A stretch of DNA of 64,000 nucleotides from Allobosea sp. AAP35 (GCF_001295925.1 NZ_LJHQ01000045.1:1-64000), one strand, 5' to 3'. Counted from the first letter of the stretch, positions 16,278-27,496 are shown. Numbers and translations are program-made. Notes: generated from the letters alone by a model not told the origin.

Positions 16278-16544
16278 ATGACCTCCGGAGCCATCCTCGA
16301 CGTCGCGCGCGACGGCATCATGGTCTTTCTCAAAGCAGGCGGGCCCTTGATGATGATCGCCCTCATCGTCGGCCTCGTCGTCTCGCTGATCCAGGCGCTG
16401 ACGCAGATCCAGGAACAGACGCTGGTCTATGTGCCGAAGATTCTCGCGGTCTTCGCCGGGCTGATGCTGTTTCTGCCGTTCATGGGCGACGCCCTGGCAG
16501 GCTATATGGGACGGGTCGCCGTCCGAATCGCCACGGGCGAATGA
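16278..16544 (+). CDS. fliQ: Flagellar type III export gate protein FliQ
   Basis: Export-gate membrane protein of 88 residues from the ATG at 16278, which is the usual FliQ length. An AAGGA ribosome site lies about 9 nt upstream. An in-frame upstream ATG at 16239 lies in the repeat arm and is rejected. Two transmembrane hairpin helices (LMMIALIVGLVVSLIQALTQI and ILAVFAGLMLFLPFMGDAL) and the ...QEQTLVYVPK loop are diagnostic. The stop overlaps a possible fliR start. Confidence 0.95.
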   Translation: MTSGAILDVARDGIMVFLKAGGPLMMIALIVGLVVSLIQALTQIQEQTLVYVPKILAVFAGLMLFLPFMGDALAGYMGRVAVRIATGE

Positions 16545-16624
16545 GCCTGCCGCTGCCGCGCCTGGCCTTCATCGGAGGCGCGCCCACGCGGCGTTCCGAT
16601 GGGCGACGAGGTGACGACGGCACG

Positions 16625-17383
16625 ATGCAGATCGCGATCCTGCCCGAGATCAGCGCCGTCTTCGTGCTCGTCTTCGCGCGCGTCGGCACGCTCGTCATGC
16701 TGATGCCGGGCATCGGCGAGCGCTTCGTCTTCTCGCGGGCCCGGCTGTCGCTGGCCTTCTTCATCGCCCTGATGATGGTGCCGATGGCGCGCCCGCTTCT
16801 GACCCTGCCGACCGACCTTTCGGCCGTGGTCGGCCTGCTGCTCGGCGAGATCCTGATCGGCCTGGTGATCGGCATTTGCGCCCGCTTCGTCATGGCCGCG
16901 CTGCAGACGGCCGGCACGCTCGTCGCGCAGACCATGGGGCTGGGCTATGCCATGACGGTCGATCCGACCGGCGGCCAGCAGAACCCTTCGATCGGCAACC
17001 TGCTCACCCTGCTGGGCATCACCCTGATTTTGACCAGCGACCTGCATCATGTCGCGATCGTCGCGATCCATGAGAGCTACCGCCTGCTGCCGCCGGGCGG
17101 CATTCCCGAGATCGGCGATGTGATGATGCTGGCCGTGCGGGCCGCCTCCCAGGGGTTCTCGCTGGCGGTGCAGATCTCGGCGCCCTTCATCGTCTTCGGC
17201 CTGTTGTTCAATCTGGGGCTCGGCGTGCTGGCGCGGATGATGCCGCAGCTGCAGGTCTTCTTCCTCGCCGTTCCGGCCTCGATCCTCGGCGGCATGTTCG
17301 TGCTGCTGGCCGTCGTCGGCGTGATGATGAGCGTGTTCCTCAACGATCTCGGCGCCTTCCTGCGCCAGTTTGCCGGGAACTGA
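16625..17383 (+). CDS. fliR: Flagellar type III export gate protein FliR
   Basis: Export-gate membrane protein. The ATG at 16625 gives 252 residues, close to the family norm, with a GAGGTG ribosome site. An overlapping ATG at 16541 (ATGA with fliQ) would add 28 residues with no similarity to FliR, but it cannot be excluded. Six hydrophobic segments and the FliR motifs VFVLVFARVGTLVMLMPGIG, MGLGYAMTVDP and SAPFIVFGLLFNLGLGVLARMMPQLQVF are present. It ends 6 nt before flhB. Confidence 0.94.
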   Translation: MQIAILPEISAVFVLVFARVGTLVMLMPGIGERFVFSRARLSLAFFIALMMVPMARPLLTLPTDLSAVVGLLLGEILIGLVIGICARFVMAALQTAGTLVAQTMGLGYAMTVDPTGGQQNPSIGNLLTLLGITLILTSDLHHVAIVAIHESYRLLPPGGIPEIGDVMMLAVRAASQGFSLAVQISAPFIVFGLLFNLGLGVLARMMPQLQVFFLAVPASILGGMFVLLAVVGVMMSVFLNDLGAFLRQFAGN

Positions 17384-17389
17384 GGCGCC

Positions 17390-18457
17390 ATGTCGGAGGA
17401 CGCCGAAAAGGAAGACAGGACAGAGGAGCCGACCCAGCGAAAACTGGATCAGGCGACCGAGAAAGGCGATATTCCCAGATCGCAGGAGATCGGCACCTTC
17501 TTCGTGCTCTGCGGCTTCACCATGGCGCTGCTCGTCGGTGCCGGCTGGTCGGCCCGCGACGCCGCCTTGTCGCTGCGTGCCTTCCTGATGAACGCCCATC
17601 AGGTGCCCTCCGACGGGGCGGCCTTCGCCAATGTCGCGCAGCAGGGCGTGATGGCGGGGTTTGCCGCGCTCGGCTTGCCCTTCGCCTTCATCCTCGTCGC
17701 CGCATTGATGGGCGCGCTGATCCAGCACAAGCCGCTCTGGACCTTCGATCCGATGATGCCGAAGTTCAGCCGCATCTCGCCCATGGCCGGCGCCAAGCGG
17801 ATGTTCGGCAAGGAGGCCTGGGTCAATTTCGCCAAGGGGCTGGCCAAGACCGGTCTGGTCGGCGCCGTGCTCTGGATCACGCTCTGGAACGAGCACGACC
17901 GGCTCGAGGGCTTCGCCCAGATGAATGTCTCGGCCTTGCTGCCGGCGACGCTGGTGCTGGCGATCAAGCTGATGGCGAGCGCGCTGGCGCTGTTTTCCGT
18001 GATCGCGCTCGGCGATTTCGGCTGGCAGCGCTACTCCTGGTACCAGCGCCAGAAAATGACCAAGCAGGAGCTCAAGGACGAGCACAAGAACTCGGAAGGC
18101 AACCCCGAGATCAAGGCCAAGCTCCGGCAGATCCGCATGGAACGCGCCCGCCGGCGCATGATGACAGCCGTGCCCAAGGCAACCGTGATCATCACCAACC
18201 CGACCCATTACGCGGTCGCGCTGCAATACGAGCCCGGGATGGCAGCGCCGCTGTGCCTCGCCAAGGGCGTCGATGCGATGGCGCTGAAAATCCGCGAGGT
18301 CGCAGGCGAGCACAAGGTCCCGATCGTCGAAAACGTGCCCTTGGCGCGCGCGCTGCACGCCAGCGTCGAGATCGACGAAGAAATTCCTGTCGAACACTAT
18401 CAGGCCGTGGCGGAAGTGATCGGATACGTCTTGCGCATGAAGCGTCGGCACGCCTAA
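17390..18457 (+). CDS. flhB: Flagellar export switch protein FlhB
   Basis: Inner-membrane protein that controls the substrate switch from rod/hook to filament export. 355 residues. The N-terminus EDRTEEPTQRKLDQATEKGDIPRS is the FlhB/YscU signature. Four transmembrane helices occupy about 30-210. The cytoplasmic domain has the autocleavage motif NPTH at 270-273, followed by the conserved HYAVALQYEPGM...CLAKGVDAMALKIREVA. Last flagellar gene of the operon. cckA starts 17 nt later, so the two are probably co-transcribed. Confidence 0.97.
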   Translation: MSEDAEKEDRTEEPTQRKLDQATEKGDIPRSQEIGTFFVLCGFTMALLVGAGWSARDAALSLRAFLMNAHQVPSDGAAFANVAQQGVMAGFAALGLPFAFILVAALMGALIQHKPLWTFDPMMPKFSRISPMAGAKRMFGKEAWVNFAKGLAKTGLVGAVLWITLWNEHDRLEGFAQMNVSALLPATLVLAIKLMASALALFSVIALGDFGWQRYSWYQRQKMTKQELKDEHKNSEGNPEIKAKLRQIRMERARRRMMTAVPKATVIITNPTHYAVALQYEPGMAAPLCLAKGVDAMALKIREVAGEHKVPIVENVPLARALHASVEIDEEIPVEHYQAVAEVIGYVLRMKRRHA

Positions 18458-18474
18458 CTCGCTGATATTCACGC

Positions 18475-21036
18475 ATGCGTCGCCCCTTGCGACGGCGCCA
18501 CGGCAACCGGACGGATCTCACCGCAATGGGCGGCACCACGACTGCGATCGATCGCTCCGACAAGCCCGGGCATATCGGCGTCATCCTGCTCGTCGCGGGG
18601 CTGCTCGTCGGTGCCGCGGTGGCGCTTGGCTTCATCGCCCATGAATGGGCCCAGCCACTGATTCTCGGCCTGCTCGCGCTGCTCTCGGTCGTCGGCGTCT
18701 TCGGCCTCTTCGCCTTTGCCGTCGGGCTGATCCAGTTCTCCGGCCGCGCCGCCCGCAACGACCTGACCAAGGCGATCGTCGATCGTGCCGACGAGGGCAT
18801 TGTCGTCACCGAGGGCGAGACCTCGATCGTCTACGCCAACGAGGCCTATATCGCTTTGGCCGGCGCGCGCGGCGCCAGCGATCTGCGCCCGGTCGGCAGC
18901 CTCTTCACCGGCCGGGCCGAGGTCTCCGAGGCGATCTACCGCCTCGCCACCGCCGCGCGCGAGAACCGCAAGCTCTCCGAGGAGATCCGGCTTGAACCCG
19001 CGCTTGCCGGCCGTGGTGCCGTCGGCTGGTACCGCATCCGGGTCTCCCCCGTTCGCCGCGACGGCAAACCGGCCGCGCTCTGGGCCGTGTCGGACATCAC
19101 GCCCGAGCGCGAGCGCCAGGAAAACGCTTTCCAGGAGCTGCAGCACGCGATCGACTATCTCGACCATGCGCCCGCCGGCTTCGTCTCGATCGATGCCGAT
19201 GGCGAGGTGTCCTATCTCAACGCCACGCTCTCGGGCTGGCTCGATTTCGATCTGGCCCGCTTCGGCTCGGGCGGCTTGCATCTCGACGATATCGCGACGC
19301 CCGGCGCCGCAGCCCTGGTCCAGGCCATCCGCGGCCATCCCGGCGATGTCCGCATCGAGGTTCTCGACGTCGATCTGAAGCGCCGCAACGGTGCCCCCGT
19401 GCCGGTGCGGCTGCACCACCAGGTCGCCTTCGGCAGCGATGGCCGCGCCGGCCCATCGCGCACGCTGGTGCTGAACCGGGCGCCCGGCGAAGCCGGCACC
19501 GACCGCGGCAGCGAGGCGGAGATCCGCTTTGCCCGCTTCTTCCACTCGACCCCGATGGCGATCGCCACCGTCGACCGCAACGGCGCCATCCTGCGCTCGA
19601 ACGCCGCCTTCGCCCGCCTGACCCACACCGGCCAGCAACTCGGCCCCCAGCCGGCCACGATTCATGATCTCGTCGTGCCCGGCGGCGGGCTCGACCGGGC
19701 GCTGACCGACGTCATGGAAGGCCGCCGCGAGGTCGCCCCGCTCGATCTGACGCTGGCCGCCGACGAAGCCCGTTCGGCCAGGCTCTATCTCGCGCCCGTA
19801 GCCGCGACCGAGGATGGCGACGGCGAGCGCGCCATCGTCTATGCGCTGGAGACCACCGCCGAGCGCAAGCTCAAGGACAATATCGACCAGGCCCAGAAGA
19901 TGCAGGCGGTCGGCACGCTGGCCGGTGGCATCGCCCACGACTTCAACAATGTGCTGCAGGTCATCATCAACGCCTCGGAGTTCCTGCTGGCGAGCCATCG
20001 CCCGACCGACCCGTCCTTCCCCGACATCATGCAGATCAAGCAGAACGCCTACCGAGCGGCTGCGCTGGTGCGGCAGCTGCTCGCCTTCTCGCGCCGCCAG
20101 ACGCTGCGGCCGCAGGTGCTGGAACTCGGCGACGTGCTGTCGGATCTTTCGCTGATGCTCAAGCGCGTCGTCGCCGACAAGGTCACGCTCGACGTCCGCC
20201 AGGGCCGCGACCTCTGGCCGGTCAAGGCCGATCTCGGCCAGCTCGAACAGGTCATCGTCAACCTCGCGGTCAATGCCCGCGACGCGATGGGCGATGGCGG
20301 CAAGCTCACGGTGCGCACCCGCAATGTCGAGCGCGCCGACTGCGCCAGCTTCGCCCACGCCGCCTTGCCGACCGACGACTATGTCCTGCTCGAGGTCGAG
20401 GATTCAGGCACCGGCATCGCGCCCGAGCATCTCGACAAGATCTTCGAGCCGTTCTTCACCACCAAGGAGGTCGGCAAGGGCACGGGCCTGGGCCTCTCCA
20501 TGGTCTATGGCATCGTCAAGCAGACCGGCGGCTTCGTCTTCTGCGATTCGGTCGTCGGCCGCGGCACGATCTTCCGCATCTTCCTGCCGCGCCATGTCCC
20601 CAGCGAAGAGGAGATCGCAGCCGAAGCCGCGATCAAGGAGGCGCCCAAGAAGATCGCCGCCGACCACACCGGCGCCGGCGTCATCCTGCTCGTCGAGGAC
20701 GAGGACGCCGTGCGCGCGCTCAACGCCCGCATGCTGGTTTCGCGCGGCTACACCGTCCATGAGGCGGCCTCGGGCGTCGAGGCGTTGGAGATCTTCCTGC
20801 AGCATGACGGCCAGATCGACCTCGTCGTCTCCGACGTGGTGATGCCCGAGATGGACGGCCCGACGCTGCTGGGCGAACTGCGCCAGCGCAACCCCGCCAC
20901 CAAGGTCGTCTTCGTCTCCGGCTATGCCGAGGAAGCCTTCCGCAAGAACCTGCCCGAGGGCGAGGACTTCCAGTTCCTGCCAAAGCCGTTCACGATGAAG
21001 CAGCTCGTCGAGACGGTGAAGGCGGCGATGGGGTGA
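18475..21036 (+). CDS. cckA: Hybrid histidine kinase CckA
   Basis: Cell-cycle phosphorelay kinase that (via ChpT) phosphorylates CtrA and CpdR. 853 residues from ATG 18475; a second ATG at 18526 has a slightly better ribosome site. Two transmembrane helices (about 34-85), PAS-like segments (about 95-210, 220-340, 350-460), a HisKA domain with phospho-acceptor His488 in GGIAHDFNN, an HATPase domain ([32 protein letters not shown]), and a C-terminal receiver with Asp787 in [10 protein letters not shown]. The domain order and the HDFNN variant of the H-box are typical of CckA. It is 17 nt behind flhB, while CtrA boxes lie upstream of several flagellar genes in this window. Confidence 0.93.
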   Translation: MRRPLRRRHGNRTDLTAMGGTTTAIDRSDKPGHIGVILLVAGLLVGAAVALGFIAHEWAQPLILGLLALLSVVGVFGLFAFAVGLIQFSGRAARNDLTKAIVDRADEGIVVTEGETSIVYANEAYIALAGARGASDLRPVGSLFTGRAEVSEAIYRLATAARENRKLSEEIRLEPALAGRGAVGWYRIRVSPVRRDGKPAALWAVSDITPERERQENAFQELQHAIDYLDHAPAGFVSIDADGEVSYLNATLSGWLDFDLARFGSGGLHLDDIATPGAAALVQAIRGHPGDVRIEVLDVDLKRRNGAPVPVRLHHQVAFGSDGRAGPSRTLVLNRAPGEAGTDRGSEAEIRFARFFHSTPMAIATVDRNGAILRSNAAFARLTHTGQQLGPQPATIHDLVVPGGGLDRALTDVMEGRREVAPLDLTLAADEARSARLYLAPVAATEDGDGERAIVYALETTAERKLKDNIDQAQKMQAVGTLAGGIAHDFNNVLQVIINASEFLLASHRPTDPSFPDIMQIKQNAYRAAALVRQLLAFSRRQTLRPQVLELGDVLSDLSLMLKRVVADKVTLDVRQGRDLWPVKADLGQLEQVIVNLAVNARDAMGDGGKLTVRTRNVERADCASFAHAALPTDDYVLLEVEDSGTGIAPEHLDKIFEPFFTTKEVGKGTGLGLSMVYGIVKQTGGFVFCDSVVGRGTIFRIFLPRHVPSEEEIAAEAAIKEAPKKIAADHTGAGVILLVEDEDAVRALNARMLVSRGYTVHEAASGVEALEIFLQHDGQIDLVVSDVVMPEMDGPTLLGELRQRNPATKVVFVSGYAEEAFRKNLPEGEDFQFLPKPFTMKQLVETVKAAMG

Positions 21037-21042
21037 TGCCCC

Positions 21043-22071
21043 TCAGCGCAGCGCGTCGGCCAGCGACAGGCGCGCATGCCCGTCGCGCCCCGTGATCGCG
21101 GGTGCCGCCAGCATCGCGTTGAGCACCGCCTCCTGCGTCGCTTCAGTGGCGGCGCGGAACGGCAGGTCGATCCGGCTCTCATTGAGCATCGCCATCGGCA
21201 GGATATCGGCGGCCTCGTGATGCGCGATGCGCCCCGCCGTGCTGAAGGCGACCGCGATATCGCCGCTGCCATGCCCCCAGAAGGCGCCCAGCCGCGCCAG
21301 CCCCGCGCCGCAGCGCCGCGCCACCCGATTGAGCTGGCGCGACTCCAGCGGCAGATCGGTCGCCAGCACGATGATGACCGAGCCGCGCTCCTGCGTCGCA
21401 GGCGGCGCGGCCGGCGGCACGGGCCGGCGCCCATCGGGCAAAACGAGATCCCCGGCATTGCCAAAATTGGCGAGCACGAGCACGCCGAGCGTGAAATCGC
21501 GCGCGCCCAGCCGCATCAGGCGCGAGGCCGTGCCGATGCCCCCCTTGAAGCCAAACGCGCTCATGCCCGAGCCGGCGCCGACCGAGCCCTCGGCCACCGG
21601 CCCAGCGGCGGCGGAATCGAGTGCGGCGAAAGCATCGGCTTCGGTCAAAGCCCGCGCGCGGATGTCGGAGAGGAACCCGTCATTGCATTCCAGCACCAGC
21701 GGATTGACCGTTCCCGTCTCGCGCCCGATCTCGGGATGAGACGCCAGAGCCCGGCTGACCAGCGCGTCGATGCCGACGCCGACCGAAAAGGTGTTGCCGA
21801 GCAGGATCGGCGTCTCGATCTGGCCGAGCTCGGCCAGTTGCACCAGACCCGCGCTCTTGCCGAAGCCGTTGATGACGTCGCAGCCCGCCCGCAGCTTGTC
21901 GCGGAACAGATCGCCCTCATGCGGCAGCACCGCCGTGAAGCCGGTCAGGACATCGCCTTGGTGCAGGCTGCGATGGCCGACGCGCACCCCGGCGACATCG
22001 GCGATTGCGTTGAGCGGCCCCGGCGGCAACGTCCCGCAGATCAGGCCGACATCGCGCGCGCGCAGGCTCAT
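21043..22071 (-). CDS. P1 family peptidase (DmpA/S58 aminopeptidase-like)
   Basis: Autoprocessing N-terminal-nucleophile hydrolase, 342 residues. The family hallmarks are VAGVRVGH (about 26-33), [31 protein letters not shown] (about 164-184), and the cleavage/nucleophile site [14 protein letters not shown], with predicted cleavage between Gly230 and Ser231. The substrate may be an N-terminal amino acid or D-amino acid amide; DmpA and BapA enzymes differ, so this is not predicted. It is convergent with cckA (6-nt gap) and divergent from recA. No signal peptide is seen. Confidence 0.9.
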   Translation of the reverse strand: MSLRARDVGLICGTLPPGPLNAIADVAGVRVGHRSLHQGDVLTGFTAVLPHEGDLFRDKLRAGCDVINGFGKSAGLVQLAELGQIETPILLGNTFSVGVGIDALVSRALASHPEIGRETGTVNPLVLECNDGFLSDIRARALTEADAFAALDSAAAGPVAEGSVGAGSGMSAFGFKGGIGTASRLMRLGARDFTLGVLVLANFGNAGDLVLPDGRRPVPPAAPPATQERGSVIIVLATDLPLESRQLNRVARRCGAGLARLGAFWGHGSGDIAVAFSTAGRIAHHEAADILPMAMLNESRIDLPFRAATEATQEAVLNAMLAAPAITGRDGHARLSLADALR

Positions 22072-22168
22072 TCCACCATCCCTTCAAACACTGCCAGCGG
22101 CGATCCGCGGCGCCCGGAACCCGGCCGATAGCCGCTCCTGACATCTCCTGTCAGCACCGCCGTCACGA

Positions 22169-22183
22169 GAACAAAAAAAGAAC
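22169..22183. promoter_or_regulatory. LexA (SOS) box upstream of recA
   Basis: GAACAAAAAAAGAAC fits the alphaproteobacterial LexA direct-repeat operator GAAC-N7-GAAC exactly. A third GAAC half-site lies at 22194-22197. The site is 87-101 nt before the recA GTG, as expected for LexA control. Confidence 0.85.
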
Positions 22184-22269
22184 TTGCCCACAAGAACAAA
22201 CCGTGACCAATCTTGGCCATCGGCGCGGATTGAGATGTCCCCGCGCCCCTGCCATAAGGAGCGCGAATC

Positions 22270-23355
22270 GTGAGTCAGGCGAATCTCAAATTGGTGGAAG
22301 GGTCCTCGATGGACAAGGCCAAGGCGCTGGATGCGGCGCTCTCGCAGATCGAGCGCGCCTTCGGCAAGGGCTCGATCATGCGGCTGGGCAAGAACCAGCA
22401 GGCAGTCGAGATCGAGACGATTTCGACCGGATCGCTCGGGCTCGACATCGCGCTCGGCGTCGGCGGCCTGCCGCGCGGCCGCGTCATCGAGATCTACGGG
22501 CCGGAATCCTCCGGCAAGACCACGTTGGCGCTGCACACCATCGCCGAAGCCCAGAAGAAGGGCGGCGTCTGCGCCTTCGTCGATGCCGAGCACGCGCTCG
22601 ATCCCGTCTATGCCCGCAAGCTCGGCGTCAATCTCGACGATCTCCTGATCTCGCAGCCCGACACTGGCGAGCAGGCGCTCGAGATCACCGATACGCTCGT
22701 CCGCTCCGGCGCGATCGACGTTCTGGTGGTCGATTCGGTCGCCGCGCTGACCCCGCGCGCCGAGATCGAGGGCGAGATGGGCGATGTCCAGCCCGGCCTC
22801 CAGGCCCGCCTGATGAGCCAGGCCCTGCGCAAGCTGACGGCGTCGATCTCGCGCTCGAACTGCATGGTCATCTTCATCAACCAGATCCGCATGAAGATCG
22901 GTGTGATGTATGGCTCGCCTGAGACCACCACCGGCGGCAACGCGCTGAAGTTCTACGCCTCCGTGCGCCTCGACATCCGCCGCGTCGCGACGCTCAAGGA
23001 TCGCGAGGAGGCCACCGGCAACCAGGTCCGCGTCAAGGTCGTCAAGAACAAGGTCGCGCCGCCCTTCAAGCAGGTCGAGTTCGACATCATGTTCGGCGAG
23101 GGCATCTCCAAGGTCGGCGAGCTCGTCGATCTCGGCGTCAAGGCCGGCATGGTCGAGAAGTCGGGCGCCTGGTTCTCTTTCGACAGCCAGCGCCTCGGCC
23201 AGGGCCGCGAGAACGCCAAGGCCTTCCTCAAGGCCAACCCCGAAATGGCCGCCAAGATCGAGGCGACGATCCGCCAGAACTCCGGCCTCGTCGCCGAGCG
23301 CATCCTCGACGAGGCGACGCCCAGCGCCGACGATCTCGACGAGGGCGAGGCCTGA
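22270..23355 (+). CDS. recA: Recombinase RecA
   Basis: ATP-dependent strand-exchange protein and SOS co-protease, 361 residues from a GTG start preceded by an AAGGAG ribosome site. The Walker A motif GPESSGKT is at 77-84. Other RecA signatures are [35 protein letters not shown], the DNA-binding loops and [35 protein letters not shown]-type sequence. The acidic C-terminus is typical. Single-gene unit with a LexA box upstream and a terminator at 23544. Confidence 0.98.
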   Translation: MSQANLKLVEGSSMDKAKALDAALSQIERAFGKGSIMRLGKNQQAVEIETISTGSLGLDIALGVGGLPRGRVIEIYGPESSGKTTLALHTIAEAQKKGGVCAFVDAEHALDPVYARKLGVNLDDLLISQPDTGEQALEITDTLVRSGAIDVLVVDSVAALTPRAEIEGEMGDVQPGLQARLMSQALRKLTASISRSNCMVIFINQIRMKIGVMYGSPETTTGGNALKFYASVRLDIRRVATLKDREEATGNQVRVKVVKNKVAPPFKQVEFDIMFGEGISKVGELVDLGVKAGMVEKSGAWFSFDSQRLGQGRENAKAFLKANPEMAAKIEATIRQNSGLVAERILDEATPSADDLDEGEA

Positions 23356-23385
23356 GGATTGGCGCGGACGGCGATCACACCCTCG

Positions 23386-23497
23386 CCGTCATTCCGGGCG
23401 AGCGCAGCGAAGTCCCGGAATCCATCATAGGGCGCCGACGGCCCTCTATGATGGATTCCGGAGCGGCGCCGCTTTCGCGGCTTGTCGGGAATGACGG
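23386..23497. repeat. Intergenic palindromic repeat, family A, copy 2
   Basis: Outer inverted repeat CCGTCATTCC / GGAATGACGG with an inner pair GGAATCCATCATAG / CTATGATGGATTCC. It has the same plan as the copies at 1806, 28717 and 47947. It lies between recA and its terminator. Confidence 0.85.
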
Positions 23498-23543
23498 CGC
23501 GTTTTTGCCGCAATGGGTGATCATCTTCAACGATCTTGACACA

Positions 23544-23567
23544 GGGCGGCTCCCGGGCCGCCCTTTT
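23544..23567 (+). terminator. Rho-independent terminator downstream of recA
   Basis: Stem GGGCGGC (23544-23550) with GCCGCCC (23557-23563), a 6-nt loop, then TTTT. It follows the family A repeat and lies 113 nt before alaS, so alaS must have its own promoter. Confidence 0.75.
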
Positions 23568-23679
23568 GCTGTCTGCTCCGCCCGCGCGCGTTTTCTGGAC
23601 AGGCGCCGGTCGCCTGACTAGAAGCGGTGTTTCCCGCCGGGTGTGCCGGCCTCAAGCCCAGACCAGAGCGCAAACAGCG

Positions 23680-26322
23680 ATGAGCGGCGTCAACGAAATC
23701 CGGTCCACCTTCCTCGATTACTTCAAGGGCCAGGGCCATGAGGTGGTGCCGTCGAGCCCGCTCGTGCCGCGCAACGACCCGACGCTCATGTTCGCCAATT
23801 CGGGCATGGTGCAGTTCAAGAACGTCTTCACCGGCCAGGAGAAGCGCCCCTATCAGCGCGCCACCACCGCGCAGAAATGCGTCCGCGCCGGCGGCAAGCA
23901 CAACGATCTCGACAATGTCGGCTACACCGCACGCCATCATACCTTCTTCGAGATGCTGGGGAACTTCTCCTTCGGCGATTATTTCAAGGAACAGGCGATC
24001 ACCCACGCCTGGACGCTGGTCACCCGCGAATACGGCCTGCCCAAGGACAAGCTGACCGTCACGGTCTATTCCGAGGACGACGAGGCGCACGCGCTCTGGA
24101 AGAAGATCGCTGGTCTGTCGGATTCCAAGATCATCCGCATCCCGACCTCGGATAATTTCTGGCGCATGGGCGACACCGGCCCCTGCGGCCCCTGCTCCGA
24201 AATCTTCTACGACCATGGCGACCACATCCCCGGCGGCCCCCCGGGCTCGCCCGACGAGGATGGCGACCGCTTCATCGAGATCTGGAATCTCGTCTTCATG
24301 CAGTATGAGGAGGCGGCGGGCGGCATTCGCACCGATCTGCCCCGCCCCTCGATCGACACCGGCATGGGGCTGGAGCGCATCGCCGCCGTGCTCCAGGGCA
24401 CCCATGACAACTACGCCATCGACCTGTTCGCGGCGCTGATCGCGGCCATCGCCGACCTCACCAACGTGCCCTCCGACGGGCCGATGAAGGCGAGCCACCG
24501 CGTCATCGCCGACCATCTGCGCTGCGCCGCCTTCCTCATCGCCGATGGCGTGCTGCCCTCGAATGAGGGCCGCGGCTATGTGCTGCGCCGGATCATGCGC
24601 CGCGGCATGCGCCATGCGCAGCTGCTCGGCGCGCGCGATCCGCTGCTGCACCGGCTCGTCCCCGTGCTGACCCGCGAGATGGGCCGCGCCTATCCCGAAT
24701 TGCTGCGCGCGGAGGCGCTGATCTCGGAGACGCTGCAGCTCGAGGAAACCCGCTTCCGCACCACGCTGGCGCGAGGGCTGACCCTGCTCGACGACGCCGC
24801 CAAGGATCTGACCGCAGGCCAGAGCCTCAAGGGCGACGTCGCCTTCACCCTCTACGACACCTATGGCTTCCCGCTCGACCTGACGCAGGATGCGCTGCGC
24901 GCCCGCGGCGTCACCGTCGATACGGATGGCTTCGATGCGGCCATGCAGCAGCAGAAGGCCAAGGCGCGGGCCGCCTGGGCCGGCACCGGCGAGGCCGCGA
25001 CCGAGAAGCTCTGGTTCCCCTTGCGCGACAAGCTCGGCGCCACGGAATTCCTCGGCTACGACACCGAGACCGCCGAAGGCGTCGTCACGGCGTTGATCCG
25101 CGACAATGCCGAGGTCGAGAGCCTGAATGCCGGCGAGACCGGCCTGATGATCGTCAACCAGACGCCGTTCTACGGCGAATCCGGCGGCCAGGTCGGCGAT
25201 GCCGGCACGGTGCGCGGGCCCGGCCTGGTGGTCGCGGTCAGCGATGTCCAGAAGAAGCTCGGCGATGTCTTCGCCCATGCCGTCACCGTCAAGGAGGGCG
25301 TGCTGAAGCGCGGCGCCGCCGTCGAACTCGTCGTCGATCATGCCCGCCGCGCCGCCATCCGCGCCAACCACTCCGCCACCCATCTGCTGCATGAGGCGCT
25401 GCGTCTCGTGCTTGGCGACCATGTCGCGCAGAAGGGCTCGCTGGTCTCGCCCGACCGGCTGCGCTTCGATTTCTCGCATCCCAAGCCGATTTCCGATGAG
25501 GAACTGCGCGAGGTCGAGGAGATCGCCAACGCCATCGTGCTGAAAAACGAGCCGGTCTCGACCCGCCTGATGAGCGTCGACGAGGCCATCGCGTCGGGCG
25601 CGCGTGCGCTGTTCGGCGAGAAATATGGCGACGAGGTCCGCGTCGTCGCGATGGGCACCAACGCCACGGGGCGCGCCTATTCGGTCGAGCTCTGCGGCGG
25701 CACCCATGCCAACCGCACCGGCGATATCGGCCTGGTCAGCGTCGTCGGGGAAAGCGCGGTCGCCGCCGGCGTGCGCCGCCTCGAGGCGATGACCGGCAAC
25801 GGCGCGCGCCTGCGGCTCAACACCGAGTCGCGCCTGCTCGACGGGCTCGCCAGCCTGCTCAAGGTCCCCGCCCATGAAGCCGGCAACCGGCTCACCGCCC
25901 TCATCGAGGAGCGCCGCAAGCTCGACCGCGAACTCTCCGACGCCCGCAAGAAGCTCGCCATGGGCGGCGGTGGAGAAGCGCAGGACCCGGTGCAGGAGAT
26001 CGCCGGCACCAAGCTGCTGGCGCGCGCCATCAGCGGCGTCGAGATGAAGGATCTCAAGAGCCTCGTCGACGAGGCCAAGACCCGCATCGGCTCGGGCGTC
26101 GTCGCCATCGTCGGCGTCGCCGAGGATGGCAAGGCCGGAATCGTCGTCGGCGTCACCGCCGACCAGACCGAGCGGTTCGACGCGGTCGCGCTGGTGCGCG
26201 CGGGTTCCGAGGCGCTCGGCGGCAAGGGCGGCGGCGGACGCCGCGACATGGCCCAGGCCGGCGGCCCCGATGGCGACAAAGCGCAAGCCGCGCTCGACGC
26301 CGTCGCCGCCGCGATGGGCTGA
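23680..26322 (+). CDS. alaS: Alanine--tRNA ligase
   Basis: Class II aminoacyl-tRNA synthetase that charges tRNA-Ala and edits misacylated Ser/Gly. 880 residues from ATG 23680, where the family N-terminus ([23 protein letters not shown]) begins. The frame extends upstream without similarity. The catalytic core includes [16 protein letters not shown] and [20 protein letters not shown]. The editing domain has HSATHLLH (from about 564) and CGGTH (about 672). A C-terminal coiled coil and a DHHA1-like C-Ala domain with a glycine-rich [16 protein letters not shown] segment follow. It ends 7 nt before the ion channel gene. Confidence 0.98.
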   Translation: MSGVNEIRSTFLDYFKGQGHEVVPSSPLVPRNDPTLMFANSGMVQFKNVFTGQEKRPYQRATTAQKCVRAGGKHNDLDNVGYTARHHTFFEMLGNFSFGDYFKEQAITHAWTLVTREYGLPKDKLTVTVYSEDDEAHALWKKIAGLSDSKIIRIPTSDNFWRMGDTGPCGPCSEIFYDHGDHIPGGPPGSPDEDGDRFIEIWNLVFMQYEEAAGGIRTDLPRPSIDTGMGLERIAAVLQGTHDNYAIDLFAALIAAIADLTNVPSDGPMKASHRVIADHLRCAAFLIADGVLPSNEGRGYVLRRIMRRGMRHAQLLGARDPLLHRLVPVLTREMGRAYPELLRAEALISETLQLEETRFRTTLARGLTLLDDAAKDLTAGQSLKGDVAFTLYDTYGFPLDLTQDALRARGVTVDTDGFDAAMQQQKAKARAAWAGTGEAATEKLWFPLRDKLGATEFLGYDTETAEGVVTALIRDNAEVESLNAGETGLMIVNQTPFYGESGGQVGDAGTVRGPGLVVAVSDVQKKLGDVFAHAVTVKEGVLKRGAAVELVVDHARRAAIRANHSATHLLHEALRLVLGDHVAQKGSLVSPDRLRFDFSHPKPISDEELREVEEIANAIVLKNEPVSTRLMSVDEAIASGARALFGEKYGDEVRVVAMGTNATGRAYSVELCGGTHANRTGDIGLVSVVGESAVAAGVRRLEAMTGNGARLRLNTESRLLDGLASLLKVPAHEAGNRLTALIEERRKLDRELSDARKKLAMGGGGEAQDPVQEIAGTKLLARAISGVEMKDLKSLVDEAKTRIGSGVVAIVGVAEDGKAGIVVGVTADQTERFDAVALVRAGSEALGGKGGGGRRDMAQAGGPDGDKAQAALDAVAAAMG

Positions 26323-26329
26323 CGCCGCC

Positions 26330-27496
26330 ATGGACGCCGCCGCCTCTCACCCGAGTTGGCGGCGCCGGGTTCACCTCTGGTTCGACCATGGCGCAGGCGA
26401 CGATGCCATCGCCACCGCGATCCATCGCGGGCTCGTCCTGCTGATCTGCGCCAATGTGACCGCGATCGTGCTGGAATCGGTGCCCGACATCGCGGCGCGC
26501 TTCGGCCCGGCTTTCCAGGCGCTGGAGGCCGTCTCGCTGGTCCTGTTTGCGCTCGAATATGCCATTCGCCTGTGGGTCGCGCCCGAACATGCCCGCTACC
26601 GCGCGCTCTCCCCGGCCCGGGCGCGGCTGGCTTACGCCCTGTCGCTGCCGGCGATCATCGATTTTCTGGCCACGCTGCCGCTCGCCTTCGCGGTGCTAGG
26701 CCTGAGCGATCTGCGCGCGCTTTTGCTGCTGCGGCTGCTGCGCTTCTTCAAGCTCGGGCGCTATTCGCCGGGCATGGCCTCGCTGGCGGCGGCGCTGTCG
26801 GCGGAGCGCAAGGCGCTGTTTGCCTGTTTCGTCGTGCTGATGGGCGTGATGCTGATGGCCGCCAGCGTGATGCATCTCGTCGAGCACGAGGCCCAGCCCG
26901 ACAAGCTCGGCACGATTCCCGATGCGATGTGGTGGGCGATCATCACCCTAACCACGGTCGGCTATGGCGATGTCTTCCCGGTCACGGCGGCCGGCAAGGC
27001 GGTGGCATCCGTCACGGCGGTGCTCGGCCTTGTCATGCTGGCGCTCCCCGTGGGCATCGTCGCCACCGCCTTCGCGCAGGAGATCCACCGCCGCGAATTC
27101 GTCGTGACCTGGAGCATGATCGCCCGCGTGCCCTTATTTGGCCAACTCGATGCGGTCGAGATCGCGCAGGTGATGCAGTTCCTGCGCGCCCGCACCGTGC
27201 GCAACGGCGTCGTGGTGGCCCATGAGGGCGAGCCGCTGCAGGCCTTGTATTTCGTCGCCAGCGGCGAGGTCGAGATCTCGCGGCCGGAGGGGAAGACGAC
27301 CTTGGACGAAGGCCATTTCTTCGGCGCGCTGACGCTGGACGACGTCGCGATCACGAGCCATGCCTCGGCGGTCAGCGCGGCGGTCGCCACCGCGCCGACA
27401 AAGCTCCTCGTGCTCGACCAGATCGACTTCCGCGCCCTGACCGCGCGCAGCCCGAAGCTCGCCGCCCATATCCGCAAGCTGGCGCTGGGCGCATGA
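26330..27496 (+). CDS. MloK1-like potassium channel with cyclic-nucleotide-binding domain
   Basis: Six-transmembrane K+ channel subunit of 388 residues. S1-S4 lie at about 30-155, with an S4-like RALLLLRLLRFFKLGRYSP segment that carries some positive charges. The pore has the selectivity filter TTVGYGD (208-214), followed by S6 (about 228-250). The C-terminal cNMP-binding domain (about 270-375) contains GVVVAHEGEPLQALYFVASGEVEIS. The canonical phosphate-binding cassette looks degenerate (FFGALTLDDVAITSHASAVSA), so ligand binding should be tested. Layout matches MloK1 of Mesorhizobium. It starts 7 nt after alaS and overlaps the next gene by 4 nt (ATGA). Confidence 0.88.
   Translation: MDAAASHPSWRRRVHLWFDHGAGDDAIATAIHRGLVLLICANVTAIVLESVPDIAARFGPAFQALEAVSLVLFALEYAIRLWVAPEHARYRALSPARARLAYALSLPAIIDFLATLPLAFAVLGLSDLRALLLLRLLRFFKLGRYSPGMASLAAALSAERKALFACFVVLMGVMLMAASVMHLVEHEAQPDKLGTIPDAMWWAIITLTTVGYGDVFPVTAAGKAVASVTAVLGLVMLALPVGIVATAFAQEIHRREFVVTWSMIARVPLFGQLDAVEIAQVMQFLRARTVRNGVVVAHEGEPLQALYFVASGEVEISRPEGKTTLDEGHFFGALTLDDVAITSHASAVSAAVATAPTKLLVLDQIDFRALTARSPKLAAHIRKLALGA

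Noticed and set aside
23527-26331. A 934-codon open frame antisense to alaS
   Set aside because: It mirrors the GC-rich codon structure of alaS, has an arginine/glycine/alanine-biased composition and no family signature.
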